From Citrobacter farmeri (lineage in GTDB: Bacteria > Pseudomonadota > Gammaproteobacteria > Enterobacterales > Enterobacteriaceae), in assembly GCF_019048065.1 (NCBI RefSeq), contig NZ_CP077291.1:434001-498000 (forward strand): a stretch of DNA of 64,000 nucleotides, given 5' to 3'. The notes under the pieces were generated by a model. The model searched no databases. It had not been told where the DNA came from and was given only the letters and a program-made list of their open reading frames with translations. How positions within the stretch are numbered: the first letter of the stretch is position 1; every line of letters begins with the position of its first letter. Of this stretch, positions 35,892 through 47,325 are shown in pieces. The position numbers were made by a program, and so were the translations under genes.

Positions 35892-37328
35892 TTACTGTTC
35901 GCTTTCATCAGTATAACGTTTTGCTTTGTAAGCCGGGTGCATCAGGTTCTGTGCGGAGAAAATATCGTCCAGCTCAGCTTCAGTCAACAGACCGCGCTCC
36001 AGCACCACTTCACGTACGCTCTTACCGGTTTCGGCGCAAATCTTACCAACGATGTCGCCGTTGTGGTGGCCGATGAACGGGTTGAGGTAGGTGACGATAC
36101 CGATAGAGTTGTAGACATACCCTTCGCACACTTCTTTGTTAGCGGTGATACCGTTAACACATTTCTCCAGCAGGTTGTAGCAGGCGTTGCTGAGGATGTG
36201 AATGGATTCAAACATCGCCTGACCAATCACGGGCTCCATCACGTTCAACTGCAGCTGACCAGCTTCAGATGCCATGGTGACAGTGATGTCGTTACCGATG
36301 ACTTTGAAGCATACCTGGTTGACGACTTCTGGTACGACCGGGTTAACTTTCGCTGGCATGATAGAAGAGCCCGCCTGCAGTTCCGGCAGGTTGATCTCGT
36401 TCAGACCGGCACGTGGGCCAGAGGAGAGCAAACGCAGGTCGTTACAGATTTTGGACATCTTCACAGCCAGACGCTTCAGGGCACCGTGTACCATAACGTA
36501 AGCGCCGCAGTCAGAGGTCGCTTCAATCAGGTCTTCAGCCGGAACGCAGGCAAAGCCGGTGACTTCCGCCAGTTTCTGTACTGCCAGCGGAGAGTACTCT
36601 TTTGGCGTATTCAGACCGGTACCGATAGCCGTTGCACCGAGGTTAACTTCCAGCAGCAGTTCAGCTGTACGTTCGATGTTTTTCACTTCTTCTTTCAGCA
36701 GTACGCTGAAAGCGCGGAATTCCTGACCCAGGGTCATCGGAACCGCATCCTGCAACTGGGTACGACCCATTTTCAGGATGTCCTGGAACTCGACAGCTTT
36801 ACGCTCGAATCCTTCACGCAGTTGGTTGATAGCGTCGACCAGTTTAACGATAGAAGCGTAAACGGCGATGCGGAAACCGGTTGGGTAGGCGTCGTTAGTA
36901 GACTGACATTTGTTCACGTGGTCGTTCGGGTTCAGGTACTGATATTCACCTTTCTGGTGACCCATCAGTTCCAGCCCGATATTGGCCAGCACTTCGTTGG
37001 TATTCATGTTGACGGAGGTGCCTGCACCGCCCTGGTAAACGTCTACCGGGAACTGGTCCATGCATTTGCCGTTATTCAGGACTTCATCACATGCGGCAAT
37101 GATAGCATTCGCTACACTCTTAGGGATGGTCTGCAGCTCTTTGTTCGCCAGCGCTGCTGCCTTCTTAACCATTACCATGCCGCGCACAAATTCAGGGATG
37201 TCACTGATTTTGTTATTGCTGATGTAGAAGTTTTCAATCGCTCTCAGAGTGTGAACACCATAGTAGGCTTCGGCTGGAACTTCCCTGGTACCCAACAGAT
37301 CTTCTTCGATACGAATGTTGTTTAACAT
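35892..37328 (-). CDS. aspA: Aspartate ammonia-lyase
   Basis: 478 residues. Converts L-aspartate to fumarate and ammonia in the cytoplasm. The fumarase/aspartase superfamily signature [11 protein letters not shown] is present, along with [10 protein letters not shown] and [14 protein letters not shown] substrate-binding segments. Near-identical to E. coli AspA over its whole length. Together with DcuA and FrdABCD in this window it forms an aspartate-to-succinate fumarate respiration route. Confidence 0.98.
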   Translation of the reverse strand: MLNNIRIEEDLLGTREVPAEAYYGVHTLRAIENFYISNNKISDIPEFVRGMVMVKKAAALANKELQTIPKSVANAIIAACDEVLNNGKCMDQFPVDVYQGGAGTSVNMNTNEVLANIGLELMGHQKGEYQYLNPNDHVNKCQSTNDAYPTGFRIAVYASIVKLVDAINQLREGFERKAVEFQDILKMGRTQLQDAVPMTLGQEFRAFSVLLKEEVKNIERTAELLLEVNLGATAIGTGLNTPKEYSPLAVQKLAEVTGFACVPAEDLIEATSDCGAYVMVHGALKRLAVKMSKICNDLRLLSSGPRAGLNEINLPELQAGSSIMPAKVNPVVPEVVNQVCFKVIGNDITVTMASEAGQLQLNVMEPVIGQAMFESIHILSNACYNLLEKCVNGITANKEVCEGYVYNSIGIVTYLNPFIGHHNGDIVGKICAETGKSVREVVLERGLLTEAELDDIFSAQNLMHPAYKAKRYTDESEQ

Positions 37329-37516
37329 GTGAACCTTCTTTATTTAAAGCTGCCAATGAATGCACTAAACACACAGAATATATGTGGTTTCGATTGTTTC
37401 TTGACCGACGATTATCCCCTACATCGGTCTGGTCAACGAGATCATATTCTGCTCCAGAAATTGTGCCGTAATCTGGATCACTTTAAGTGTGGTAAATTAC
37501 TCCTTAATTATTATTT

Positions 37517-37532
37517 TGTGAAATAGGTCACC
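37517..37532. promoter_or_regulatory. Candidate CRP site, aspA-fxsA intergenic region
   Basis: TGTGA-N6-TCACC, one base from the CRP consensus half-site, in the 341-base gap between the divergent aspA and fxsA starts. E. coli aspA is known to be activated by CRP. The rest of the gap is AT-rich and holds the promoters, whose boxes I cannot fix. Confidence 0.55.
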
Positions 37533-37669
37533 GCTTTAGGATTAACTCTAAAAATATGTGTACAAACAGCTTGAAATTTTGCGAACTACCCCTATATCGC
37601 AACTAATGCGAATCGCAACTATTTTCGGGCCGACGTGCGCATCACGGCGGTCGTTTGAGGAGAAACCTT

Positions 37670-38146
37670 TTGCGCTGGATACCGTTACTTGCCGTCTTTC
37701 TCTATGTTTATATTGAGATTTCTATCTTCATCCAGGTCGCCCATGTGATGGGTGTACTGATGACGCTCATCCTGGTGATCTTTACCTCAGTCATCGGGAT
37801 GTCGCTGGTACGTAATCAGGGATTTAAGAACTTTTTGTTGATGCAGCAGAAAATGGCGGCAGGAGAGAGCCCTGCTGAAGAGATGATTAAGAGTGTTTCG
37901 CTGATCATCGCGGGTCTGTTGCTGTTGCTGCCAGGCTTTTTCACCGACTTCCTCGGTCTGCTTCTTCTATTACCACCCGTGCAGAAGCACCTGACGATGA
38001 AGCTGCTGCCGCATTTGCGTTTTTCCCGGATGCCAGGCGGCGGCTTTAGCGCCGGAACGGGCGGGGGTGACACCTTTGACGGTGAGTTCCAGCGCAAAGA
38101 CGACGAGCGTGACCGTATTGAACATAAAGACGATCGTCGCGACTGA
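37670..38146 (+). CDS. fxsA: Membrane protein FxsA
   Basis: 158 residues from a TTG start at 37670 with GAGGAG seven bases before it; the first residues (LRWIPLLAVFLYVYIEI) then align with E. coli FxsA and the length is the same. An earlier TTG at 37655 overlaps the ribosome site and is unlikely. Membrane segments at about 2-20, 28-45 and 75-100, then a Gly-rich and strongly charged tail. In E. coli overproduction suppresses F-plasmid exclusion of phage T7; the normal role is not known. Confidence 0.93.
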   Translation: MRWIPLLAVFLYVYIEISIFIQVAHVMGVLMTLILVIFTSVIGMSLVRNQGFKNFLLMQQKMAAGESPAEEMIKSVSLIIAGLLLLLPGFFTDFLGLLLLLPPVQKHLTMKLLPHLRFSRMPGGGFSAGTGGGDTFDGEFQRKDDERDRIEHKDDRRD

Positions 38147-38155
38147 TTCCCGCAG

Positions 38156-38181
38156 GCCCGGTAAGCGTCACCGGGCATTTT
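38156..38181 (+). terminator. fxsA terminator
   Basis: 7-bp perfect stem GCCCGGT/ACCGGGC with a 7-base loop, followed by ATTTT. Ten bases after the fxsA stop; it resembles a REP-type palindrome. Confidence 0.6.
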
Positions 38182-38193
38182 CACCGAACCGGC

Positions 38194-39444
38194 CTACATG
38201 TGATTTTCAGCCCTCTTCCGTTTCGGTAAAAACAGCCACAGTATTGCCAGCATAATCAGCGCATACAGACTCTTCCAGCCGACCATCGCCAGTAAAAGAA
38301 GGCATAATAATCCGCCCACCATCGCCAGCGCGCGATACCGACCTTTCAATAAGCGACAACCTGCCAGCATGCACAACAGATAGATCATGATAAAAATGCC
38401 GTTCGCGTAGACGATGAGCGCATCGAGATTGATATCTAACGCATAGATGCACAGCGTACTGATCACGCAGCAGCCCAGTACGGCATTGAGCGCGTTGCGT
38501 GGAATATGACGAGAAGAGAGGCGGGCAAGGTAATGGTCCGGATTGTACTGCGCCTGTGACCACACCAGACGGGCAAAACTCTGTATATAAATGTTGAGAC
38601 TGGCAAAGCAGGCCAGATAGCCGATCACACAGGCCACCCACAGTGCCTCAACACCAAACAGTTGCACCACAATTTTCGGCAGCGAGGCCGCCGCCGCCAT
38701 TGTTTCGCTATAGGCGTCAAAATGCAGAACGACAACGGTGCAGGCCCAGTAAACCGAACCGGCCAGCAGCAGGCCAATCATCAGCGCACGCGGGAAATCC
38801 CGTTCCGGATCCTTGAATTCAGAGGCCAGATGAGCGAACGCTTCCAGGCCGACGAAACACCAGAACATCACCGACAGCGCGGAAAACAGCCCCGACATCT
38901 CAATATCGCCTGGCGCAGGGAAAGGAATTTCTGTCGGCTTGAGGTCGCCAGCCCACCAGATAGCGACAATCAGTGCCACAATCAGGCCCGCAATCACCGT
39001 TTGCAGGTTTGCACTGGAGCTGGCGCCGCGTGAACCGATGAACCACACCAGCGCCAGGGTGCCGAGTTCAGCCAGCAACAGCTGCCAGCCGTGCCAGCCG
39101 AACATCGCCTGACCAAACCCGGCAGCAATATGCAGCGCAGCAGGAAGTCCCACGGGGATGACAGACAGAAACAGCCAGCCGGTGACCCGTTCAAGATGCG
39201 GGCCAAATGCCATGCCGACGAAATGGGCGACGCCGCCTGCGCTGGGGTAATGGCGGCCTAGCAGGGCAAAAACAATCGCAACGGGAAACACCAGAACAAT
39301 CAAAACGGGCCAGGCCCACAGGCTGTTATTACCTGCCACCAGCGCTGCCAGCGCCGGGACGGCAAATACGCCTGTTCCCAGTAATGATGTTGACAACAGG
39401 CCAATGCCTTGAGCCAGTCCAAGCTCTTGTTTCAGTCCACTCAT
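38194..39444 (-). CDS. yjeH: L-methionine/branched-chain amino acid exporter YjeH
   Basis: 416 residues, APC-superfamily transporter with about 12 membrane helices. The first helix holds GIGLLSTSLLGTGVFAVPALAAL, the broken-helix substrate site of this fold. Matches E. coli YjeH, reported to export methionine and branched-chain amino acids. It is transcribed divergently from groES and convergently with fxsA. Confidence 0.94.
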   Translation of the reverse strand: MSGLKQELGLAQGIGLLSTSLLGTGVFAVPALAALVAGNNSLWAWPVLIVLVFPVAIVFALLGRHYPSAGGVAHFVGMAFGPHLERVTGWLFLSVIPVGLPAALHIAAGFGQAMFGWHGWQLLLAELGTLALVWFIGSRGASSSANLQTVIAGLIVALIVAIWWAGDLKPTEIPFPAPGDIEMSGLFSALSVMFWCFVGLEAFAHLASEFKDPERDFPRALMIGLLLAGSVYWACTVVVLHFDAYSETMAAAASLPKIVVQLFGVEALWVACVIGYLACFASLNIYIQSFARLVWSQAQYNPDHYLARLSSRHIPRNALNAVLGCCVISTLCIYALDINLDALIVYANGIFIMIYLLCMLAGCRLLKGRYRALAMVGGLLCLLLLAMVGWKSLYALIMLAILWLFLPKRKRAENHM

Positions 39445-39607
39445 GAGTTGTTATCCGTTTTCGCCTGGATTCCAGGCAACTGCGCAGGTTTTCGATGTTA
39501 TCACAATCAGATTTGCTTATGACGTCAGCGATTAAATTGGCGAGAAATGTGAGGTAAGTAGTGTTTTTACAGGATTTTTCGCTGAAGAGAATTTTTTTTC
39601 GCATTGC

Positions 39608-40010
<403 letters not shown>

Positions 40011-40041
40011 TCCGCGAACGACACTGAACATACGAATTTAA

Positions 40042-41700
<1,659 letters not shown>

Positions 41701-41710
41701 TTTAATCTTC

Positions 41711-41817
41711 ATACTTCAAGCCGCAGGTGCGTTGGCTGCGTTTATTCACCCCGGTCACTTACTCATGTAAGCTCCCGGGGAGTCATAAACTTGCCGCCTG
41801 CCTGCAACCTGAATTAT
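41711..41817. repeat. ERIC/IRU-like intergenic repeat
   Basis: About 107 bp between groEL and its terminator. It contains the ERIC core CACCCCGGTCACTTACTCAT followed by GTAAGCTCCCGGGG, and near the right end CTTGCCGCCTGCCTGCAACC, matching the consensus ERIC half. The ends (ATACTTCAAG and CCTGAATTAT) are imperfect inverted repeats. The same core occurs in the tRNA-Gly spacers at 59 kb. Confidence 0.8.
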
Positions 41818-41849
41818 TCGATTAAATCAGCATCTCGCGAAAAATGAGA

Positions 41850-41885
41850 AACCCCCGGGCAGAAATGTTCGGGGGTTTTTCTTTT
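41850..41885 (+). terminator. groESL terminator
   Basis: Stem AACCCCCG/CGGGGGTT with a 12-base loop, followed by TTTCTTTT. Strong intrinsic terminator downstream of the ERIC-like repeat. Confidence 0.88.
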
Positions 41886-41952
41886 GGTCATCTTTTTAGT
41901 ATAAGATTCAGTGACGGACAAAACGTCCAGCGCATTGATTATGGGGAATAAC

Positions 41953-42306
41953 ATGCACGTGAAATATTTAGCAGGGATTGTCGGTGCCGCGCTACTGATG
42001 GCGGGTTGTAGCTCCAGCAACGAACTGAGTTCCGCAGGACAAAGCGTTCGCTTTGTTGAAGATAAGCCAGGTGCTGAATGTCAGTTGATTGGTACGGCGA
42101 CCGGGAAGCAGAGCAACTGGCTTTCAGGTCAGCACGGTGAAGAAGGCGGTTCTATGCGTGGTGCGGCAAATGACCTGCGCAACCAGGCGGCAGCCATGGG
42201 CGGCAACGTGATTTATGGCGTCAGCAGCCCAAGCCAGGGCATGTTATCCAGCTTTGTCCCCACCGCCAGTGAGATGATTGGTCAGGTTTATAAGTGCCCT
42301 AACTAA
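41953..42306 (+). CDS. yjeI: Lipoprotein YjeI (DUF4156)
   Basis: 117 residues from ATG 41953, which gives a lipoprotein signal MHVKYLAGIVGAALLMAGCS with the lipid-modified Cys at 19; the length equals E. coli YjeI. A longer frame from 41911 has no sense upstream. Conserved CQLIGTATGKQSNW and GGNVIYGVSSPSQGM. Function unknown. It sits downstream of the groESL terminator with its own promoter region. Confidence 0.92.
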   Translation: MHVKYLAGIVGAALLMAGCSSSNELSSAGQSVRFVEDKPGAECQLIGTATGKQSNWLSGQHGEEGGSMRGAANDLRNQAAAMGGNVIYGVSSPSQGMLSSFVPTASEMIGQVYKCPN

Positions 42307-42333
42307 CAGGCTTTGTGGTTGCAGGATATTCCT

Positions 42334-42373
42334 CTTATCAGGCCGGTGCTCATGTACCTCCAGGCCTGATAAG
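42334..42373. repeat. REP-like palindrome
   Basis: 11-bp perfect inverted repeat (CTTATCAGGCC/GGCCTGATAAG) with an 18-base loop between the convergent yjeI and yjeJ, followed by a further half (AGCGTAGCGCCATCAGGC). Typical REP/BIME composition. Confidence 0.7.
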
Positions 42374-42383
42374 CGTAGCGCCA

Positions 42384-43250
42384 TCAGGCGTGTTGGGTTG
42401 CGGTATTAACGGACTGAACCCGTAAATGATGCAGCGCGCGTAGGCATTGTTCCTGGGTCAGCGTTTGTGTTTTATCCGCCGTCAGCGTTCTGACAAAGGC
42501 CTGACACGGTTTACCCGCCAGCTTTTTCAGCCTCGGGCTAAAATCGAGTAAACGCCGGGAAATGGCTTCCGCCTCTTTGCTGTCAGACGGGACGCGGGTT
42601 TTCACGACGGTGCCGCTGAAGTGCTCCTTTCCTGCGTCATCCGTAAAACGGTAAAGCACTGCAAGATAATGTGTGAAAAGCGAGTGCTTCCATTCTGGCT
42701 GTGTATAGGCGTCGTATTCCAGTCGTTCATGGTCCAGACAGTCCGCATCATACAGCGGCAAAAAGTCCAGCAGCGAAGAGATCCGCAGCGCCAGTTCCCG
42801 CATGCCAGCGTTCTCTATCGCCCGAAAAATGGCATACACCAGAACGTCAATTTGCAATTCGTTCACCCGCAGGATGTGGGTATTGCCATCGTGAAGCGTG
42901 AAGGTCAGTGTTAAGTGATCGCCACTTTCGTCGGTTAAGGCGACGGCGGTAACGCGACGATGAATATCGGCATGTCGAAGTTCGTCTTCCACCATCGCAG
43001 GTATGTTTTCCTGCATTTTCTTACTGATATTATCGCGCGTTTTTTCGTAGTGCTGACGTTCGGCGGCATTCAGTTGCTGCTTTTGATGCAGACGACTCTC
43101 CACGGCGATCAGCAGGTCGCGTAATTCCAGTGCTGACAGGAAAAACAGCGACTCCTTGTTCCTCGGCTCTTTAATTTTTAGCGCCAGGGCTATGAATTCG
43201 TTAGCTTTACGGATAACACCTGTATTAATCCCTTTGATACTGATAGCCAT
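42384..43250 (-). CDS. yjeJ: Uncharacterised protein YjeJ
   Basis: 288 residues, soluble, no signal peptide. By position between yjeI and epmB and by its KGINTGVIRK start it is the orthologue of E. coli YjeJ. Segment LDFLPLYDADCLDHERLEYD is acidic and cysteine-bearing; no catalytic motif is recognisable. Function is not known in any species that I can name. Confidence 0.85.
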   Translation of the reverse strand: MAISIKGINTGVIRKANEFIALALKIKEPRNKESLFFLSALELRDLLIAVESRLHQKQQLNAAERQHYEKTRDNISKKMQENIPAMVEDELRHADIHRRVTAVALTDESGDHLTLTFTLHDGNTHILRVNELQIDVLVYAIFRAIENAGMRELALRISSLLDFLPLYDADCLDHERLEYDAYTQPEWKHSLFTHYLAVLYRFTDDAGKEHFSGTVVKTRVPSDSKEAEAISRRLLDFSPRLKKLAGKPCQAFVRTLTADKTQTLTQEQCLRALHHLRVQSVNTATQHA

Positions 43251-43376
43251 AAAGGTTCTCCCTCACCAATGATAAATTCAGCGATTAGTTGTGGCCTATA
43301 GATATGATTTTGAAATGTATAGTTCGCAAGGCGTCGCTAAAATAGCATACAGAAAGGAGGTGTCGGGAGATTTGGT

Positions 43377-43404
43377 AGCAGGTGTCCGAAAACGGACACC
43401 TGCT
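43377..43404. terminator. 12-bp perfect hairpin after epmB
   Basis: AGCAGGTGTCCG/CGGACACCTGCT with a 4-base loop, eight bases past the epmB stop (minus strand). No T-run on either side, so it may be a terminator of weak type or an RNA-stabilising 3' hairpin. Confidence 0.6.
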
Positions 43405-43411
43405 GGAGGGG

Positions 43412-44440
43412 TTACTGCTGACGCAGTTGTAAATCCAGCGGTGTTTTACTGGGTTCGCCGCCAATTTCCCGCGCCAGTTTGGGCACCATATAACCCGATA
43501 CCAGAGTAAGCAGTTCGCGCACGATCTGGCGTGCTTCATCGTCCGTCACCATGAAATGCGCCGCACCCTGAACTTTATCCAGCACATGCAGGTAATAGGG
43601 CATGACGCCCGCGTCAAACAGTGCATTACTGAGGTTCGCCAGCGTCTGCGCGTTATCATTGACGCCGCGTAGCAAGACGCTCTGATTGAGCAGCGTAACG
43701 CCTGCGGTGCGCAGTTTCGCCATCGCTTGTCGAAACGCGTCATCCACCTCGTTTGCATGGTTGATGTGATTTACCAGCAGGATTTGCAGCGAAGAACGGG
43801 TGAAGCGGGCAACCAGCTCCCCGGTAATTCGCGCAGGGATGACGATGGGCAGACGGCTGTGAATACGCAGGCGTTTGATATGGGGAATGGCTTCCAGTTG
43901 CGTGAGCAGCCACTCCAGCTCATGATCTTTAGCCATCAGCGGATCGCCGCCGGAGAAAATGATCTCATCCAGCTCGGTATGCGCGCTAATGTAGTCCAGC
44001 GCGGCCTGCCAGTTTCGCTTATTTCCCTGATTTTCTGCATACGGGAAGTGGCGACGGAAGCAATATCGACAATTTACCGCACAGCCACCTTTTACCAGCA
44101 GCAACGCCCGGTTGTGATATTTATGCAGCAAACCTGGCACGACGCTGTGTTGTTCCTCAAGCGGATCGGTGGAGAAACCCGGCGCGGCGATAAACTCATC
44201 CGCGGAGGTAAGTACCTGACGTAGAAGTGGATCGTCTGGATTACCTTTTTCCATTCGCGCGATAAATGCACGCGGCACGCGCAGGGCGAACAGACGTTTG
44301 GCGTCACGCCCGGCCAACAGTTTTTCATCTGCGTCTATATTCAAAAGACGCAGGAGTTCATCGGGATTGGTCACAACATCGGCAAGTTGCGATAACCAAT
44401 CTTCTCTGGATGGGGTATTTAGGGTTACAATATGCGCCAT
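43412..44440 (-). CDS. epmB: EF-P beta-lysylation lysine 2,3-aminomutase EpmB
   Basis: 342 residues, radical SAM enzyme. The iron-sulfur motif is CAVNCRYCFRRHFPY, followed by DEIIFSGGDPLMAKD. Converts (S)-alpha-lysine to (R)-beta-lysine, which EpmA then attaches to EF-P. Divergent from efp with only 41 bases between start codons, so the two promoters overlap. Confidence 0.97.
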   Translation of the reverse strand: MAHIVTLNTPSREDWLSQLADVVTNPDELLRLLNIDADEKLLAGRDAKRLFALRVPRAFIARMEKGNPDDPLLRQVLTSADEFIAAPGFSTDPLEEQHSVVPGLLHKYHNRALLLVKGGCAVNCRYCFRRHFPYAENQGNKRNWQAALDYISAHTELDEIIFSGGDPLMAKDHELEWLLTQLEAIPHIKRLRIHSRLPIVIPARITGELVARFTRSSLQILLVNHINHANEVDDAFRQAMAKLRTAGVTLLNQSVLLRGVNDNAQTLANLSNALFDAGVMPYYLHVLDKVQGAAHFMVTDDEARQIVRELLTLVSGYMVPKLAREIGGEPSKTPLDLQLRQQ

Positions 44441-44481
44441 TTTGTGGCTTAGCTACCAGTTAACAATTTTCAGAGGGCCTT

Positions 44482-45048
44482 ATGGCAACGTACTATAGCA
44501 ACGATTTTCGTGCTGGTCTTAAAATCATGTTGGACGGCGAACCTTATGCGGTTGAAGCCAGCGAATTCGTTAAACCAGGTAAAGGTCAGGCTTTTGCGCG
44601 CGTTAAACTGCGTCGCCTGCTGACCGGTACTCGCGTTGAGAAAACCTTCAAGTCTACTGACTCTGCTGAAGGCGCTGACGTTGTGGATATGAACCTGACT
44701 TACTTGTACAACGACGGTGAGTTCTGGCATTTCATGAACAACGAAACCTTCGAGCAACTGTCTGCAGATGCTAAAGCCATTGGCGACAGCGAAAAATGGC
44801 TGCTGGATCAGGCTGAGTGCATCGTGACCCTGTGGAACGGTCAGCCTATCTCCGTGACGCCGCCGAACTTTGTTGAACTGGAAATCGTTGATACCGATCC
44901 GGGTCTGAAAGGCGATACCGCAGGTACGGGTGGTAAGCCGGCAACGCTGTCTACTGGTGCAGTGGTGAAAGTGCCTCTGTTCGTTCAGATTGGCGAAGTG
45001 ATTAAAGTGGATACGCGTTCAGGCGAATACGTCTCCCGCGTGAAATAA
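44482..45048 (+). CDS. efp: Translation elongation factor P
   Basis: 188 residues. Lys34 in [17 protein letters not shown] is the site of beta-lysylation. Three beta-barrel domains; the C-terminal [17 protein letters not shown] is typical. Relieves ribosome stalling at polyproline stretches. Its modifying enzymes EpmB (adjacent) and EpmA (50.9 kb) are both in the window. Confidence 0.98.
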   Translation: MATYYSNDFRAGLKIMLDGEPYAVEASEFVKPGKGQAFARVKLRRLLTGTRVEKTFKSTDSAEGADVVDMNLTYLYNDGEFWHFMNNETFEQLSADAKAIGDSEKWLLDQAECIVTLWNGQPISVTPPNFVELEIVDTDPGLKGDTAGTGGKPATLSTGAVVKVPLFVQIGEVIKVDTRSGEYVSRVK

Positions 45049-45109
45049 GCCGCGCTTCAGCTCATTATGGTGCAGCGTTTTGCTGCGCCATTATTTCTCC
45101 AGGGCAGGA

Positions 45110-45244
45110 ATGATGAAACGTCTTCTCGGTCTTGTAACACTGGCTCTTCTCGCCGCCTCGTTGCTGGCAGGCTGCAATACCGCACGTGGCTTTGGTGAGG
45201 ATATTAAGCACCTCGGCAATTCCATTTCTCACGCGGCCAGCTAA
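45110..45244 (+). CDS. ecnA: Entericidin A (antidote lipoprotein)
   Basis: 44 residues, MMKRLLGLVT start; ATG 45113 is the alternative first codon. Lipoprotein signal ending SLLAGC with Cys22 as the mature N-terminus, then NTARGFGEDIKHLGNSIS, the entericidin signature. In the literature EcnA is the antidote to EcnB. An AGGGCAGGA ribosome site precedes it. It follows efp by 61 bases across a small hairpin. Confidence 0.92.
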   Translation: MMKRLLGLVTLALLAASLLAGCNTARGFGEDIKHLGNSISHAAS

Positions 45245-45352
45245 TTTTCTTCTCGTCGTCCTAAAAAGCGTCTATCTCCCGCCATTGTTCGGGATCTTGT
45301 CTATGATTAAGTGGCACTACATAAACAACATAGGCTAGAAAAGGAAGACGTT

Positions 45353-45499
45353 ATGGTTAAAAAGACAATTGCAGCGATCTTATCTGTGTTGGTACTCTCC
45401 TCCGTGTTAACTGCCTGTAATACCACGCGCGGTGTGGGTGAGGATATTTCCGACGGCGGCAACGCCATTTCGGGTGCAGCAACCAAAGCTCAGCAGTAG
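45353..45499 (+). CDS. ecnB: Entericidin B (toxic lipoprotein)
   Basis: 48 residues from ATG 45353 with AAGGAAG upstream; the same length as in E. coli. Lipoprotein signal ends SVLTAC, then [18 protein letters not shown], parallel to EcnA. Reported as a stationary-phase, sigma-S-dependent bacteriolytic lipoprotein. The 107-base gap after ecnA carries its own promoter. EcnR is encoded convergently. Confidence 0.93.
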   Translation: MVKKTIAAILSVLVLSSVLTACNTTRGVGEDISDGGNAISGAATKAQQ

Positions 45500-45506
45500 C
45501 CGTGTA

Positions 45507-45541
45507 AACGGTACGGCGAGTTTGTCGTGCCGTTAATTTTT
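45507..45541. terminator. Bidirectional terminator ecnB/ecnR
   Basis: Stem AACGGTACGGC paired with GTCGTGCCGTT (two G-T wobble positions), followed by AATTTTT on the plus strand. It overlaps the ecnR stop codon. Confidence 0.65.
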
Positions 45542-46123
45542 CAGCTCAGACGGCGCAAGAAACGGCGAAAAGCGATTATCCATGTGTAATTTCACGCGGA
45601 TATTACGTTTATAGGTGTACACCGTTTTGCCATGAATGCTGAGCGCACAAGCAATCGCGTTATTGCTTGCCCCTTCCATCCACATCGTCAGCACTTTCTC
45701 TTCCTGTGGAGTAAGCAGCGTCGAAGCATTGCCGGGCGCTTCGGATACCGAACCTGTCAGCAGGGCGCTGTGGATATTTTCAGCCAATTCCGCCAAAGAG
45801 ATCTGCTTGGTTAATGACGCACAGACCGGATAGTGCAGGGTCTCAGCTACCACGCCACCAGACTCCAGTAATATCAACGGACTGCCACCGCAGGCGAGAA
45901 AAAACGGGGCAATATACTGGGCCGGCGAAGTGTCATTGAGAAAACCGTATAAGTCCGCGATGACCAGGTGAGGCTTCCATTGCTGGATGTGCTCTTTCAC
46001 CAGTAAGAGATTATTGAGTCCAGAGACCAGAAACGATGTATTAAAGCGTTCGGAATGATTAAGCCATGCCTCGATCCCTGTACGGGTGAAGTGGCAACGG
46101 TCAATCACTAATATTTTTAACAT
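45533..46123 (-). CDS. ecnR: Entericidin locus regulator EcnR (LuxR/FixJ type)
   Basis: 196 residues. Receiver-like N-terminal part (MLKILVIDRCHFTRTGIEAWL; VIADLYGF in the phospho-Asp strand) and a C-terminal LuxR-type HTH (LTPQEEKVLTMWMEGASNNAIACALSIHGKTVYTYKRNIRVKL). Described in Citrobacter freundii with the entericidin genes; I recall no counterpart in E. coli K-12. Its presence supports Citrobacter or a close relative as the source. Confidence 0.85.
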   Translation of the reverse strand: MLKILVIDRCHFTRTGIEAWLNHSERFNTSFLVSGLNNLLLVKEHIQQWKPHLVIADLYGFLNDTSPAQYIAPFFLACGGSPLILLESGGVVAETLHYPVCASLTKQISLAELAENIHSALLTGSVSEAPGNASTLLTPQEEKVLTMWMEGASNNAIACALSIHGKTVYTYKRNIRVKLHMDNRFSPFLAPSELKN

Positions 46124-46315
46124 AGCGTTTTCGCATTCAGAAGTAAGGCCAATGGCTTCCTGACTTCAGAAAGCGTCCCATCATAGAGAAGTCGGATGAG
46201 TGCTGAATGCGCAAAATGCGCTGCGAAATGCGCCTAATTCAACCTTTTAGGCGTGGAAAGATAAAAATGTTGTAATTCACCGCCGCTCGGGCAAAATGTT
46301 TTATCTACCTTCAGC

Positions 46316-46361
46316 ATTGCAGGACGACCTGCGAACGCTTCTTTCACCGGGGACGGCCCCA
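46316..46361 (+). promoter_or_regulatory. Guanidine-II (mini-ykkC) riboswitch
   Basis: Two short hairpins with the diagnostic ACGR loops: GCAGG-ACGA-CCTGC at 46319-46332 and GGGG-ACGG-CCCC at 46349-46360, joined by a 16-base linker and ending 18 bases before the sugE start. This is the mini-ykkC layout, which turns on guanidinium exporter genes when guanidinium binds. Confidence 0.9.
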
Positions 46362-46378
46362 TTTCTCTGGAGCCTGAT

Positions 46379-46696
46379 ATGTCCTGGATAATCTTACTCA
46401 TCGCCGGTCTGCTTGAAGTCGTTTGGGCCGTAGGTCTGAAATATACCCACGGTTTTAGTCGCCTGACGCCGAGTATCATCACTATTGCTGCGATGATCGT
46501 CAGTATGGCGCTCCTTGCATGGGCGATGAAAACGCTTCCCGTAGGCACCGCTTATGCCGTGTGGACGGGGATTGGCGCGGTTGGTGCCGCCATCACCGGC
46601 ATTCTGTTGCTGGGTGAATCGGCTAATCCTATGCGTCTGGCAAGTCTGGCGTTAATTGTCGTCGGTATTATTGGTCTGAAATTAAGCACCCACTAA
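46379..46696 (+). CDS. sugE: Guanidinium exporter Gdx (SugE)
   Basis: 105 residues, four membrane helices, small multidrug resistance family. Glu13 in [18 protein letters not shown] is the conserved substrate/proton site, and the GVG-type motif [13 protein letters not shown] is present. Exports guanidinium in exchange for protons; the upstream guanidine-II riboswitch fits this. It overlaps the convergent blc by four bases. Confidence 0.96.
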   Translation: MSWIILLIAGLLEVVWAVGLKYTHGFSRLTPSIITIAAMIVSMALLAWAMKTLPVGTAYAVWTGIGAVGAAITGILLLGESANPMRLASLALIVVGIIGLKLSTH

Positions 46697-47226
46697 GCAC
46701 CGGGCTGCTTCACCCAGATTAGCTTACTGACATCAAACCCTTCCCGGGTCGCGACGGCCAGCATCTGCTGCTTCATTTCGTCAGAAAGCGTCGGCGTGCG
46801 AGAGAGTATCCACAGGTAGTCGCGATCCGGGCCGCAGACCAACGCATGCTGGTACTCTCTGTCGAGCGCGATAACGTTATAGCCACCGTAGAATGGGCCG
46901 AAGAAAGAGACTTTCAGCGCGGCGCGACTGGTGTCGCCGGTGAAATACGCTTTCCCCTCGCTTTTCTGCCACATCGCTCTGTCCGGGTTCCAGCCTTTAT
47001 TGATCACGTTGAGGCCGCCGTCATCACGCAGACTGTAGGTCGCCGTGACCTTTTCCAGTCCCCGCTCAAAGCGATGATCAAAACGGGCAATTTCGTACCA
47101 GGTCCCGAGATAACGTTTGGCATCGAAGTTATTCACCACGGTGACGCCCTGTGGCGGGGTGGGAGTACTACAGGAGACAACCAGAAACGCAGCCGTCACA
47201 GCGGCAACGATAGGGAGCAGGCGCAT
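46693..47226 (-). CDS. blc: Outer-membrane lipocalin Blc
   Basis: 177 residues. Lipoprotein signal ending FLVVSCST; lipocalin motifs [20 protein letters not shown] and [14 protein letters not shown]. Binds lysophospholipids at the outer membrane. In C. freundii and E. coli ampC lies between frdD and blc, but here the two are separated by only about 106 bases with no beta-lactamase gene. Confidence 0.96.
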   Translation of the reverse strand: MRLLPIVAAVTAAFLVVSCSTPTPPQGVTVVNNFDAKRYLGTWYEIARFDHRFERGLEKVTATYSLRDDGGLNVINKGWNPDRAMWQKSEGKAYFTGDTSRAALKVSFFGPFYGGYNVIALDREYQHALVCGPDRDYLWILSRTPTLSDEMKQQMLAVATREGFDVSKLIWVKQPGA

Positions 47227-47290
47227 AGGTTTATCCTTAGGGTGTTTTTCCTAAGTGTAGAACCTGATGGGGAAAATAGCGGCAAAGAAG

Positions 47291-47325
47291 AAAAAAACGC
47301 CCTCTTATCAGCCGACAAGAGGGCG
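47291..47325 (-). terminator. frd operon terminator
   Basis: 9-bp stem (CGCCCTCTT/AAGAGGGCG) with a 10-base loop; on the minus strand it is followed by seven T. It starts eight bases past the frdD stop. Confidence 0.88.

Noticed and set aside
35937..37325. 462-residue plus-strand open frame opposite aspA
   Set aside because: Shadow frame of a highly biased conserved gene; the composition (His/Phe/Val/Gln-rich) is that of an antisense translation.
45069..45089. Terminator between efp and ecnA
   Set aside because: A short hairpin (GGTGCAGC/GCTGCGCC, one wobble) is present, but the T-run is weak and interrupted; too uncertain to list.
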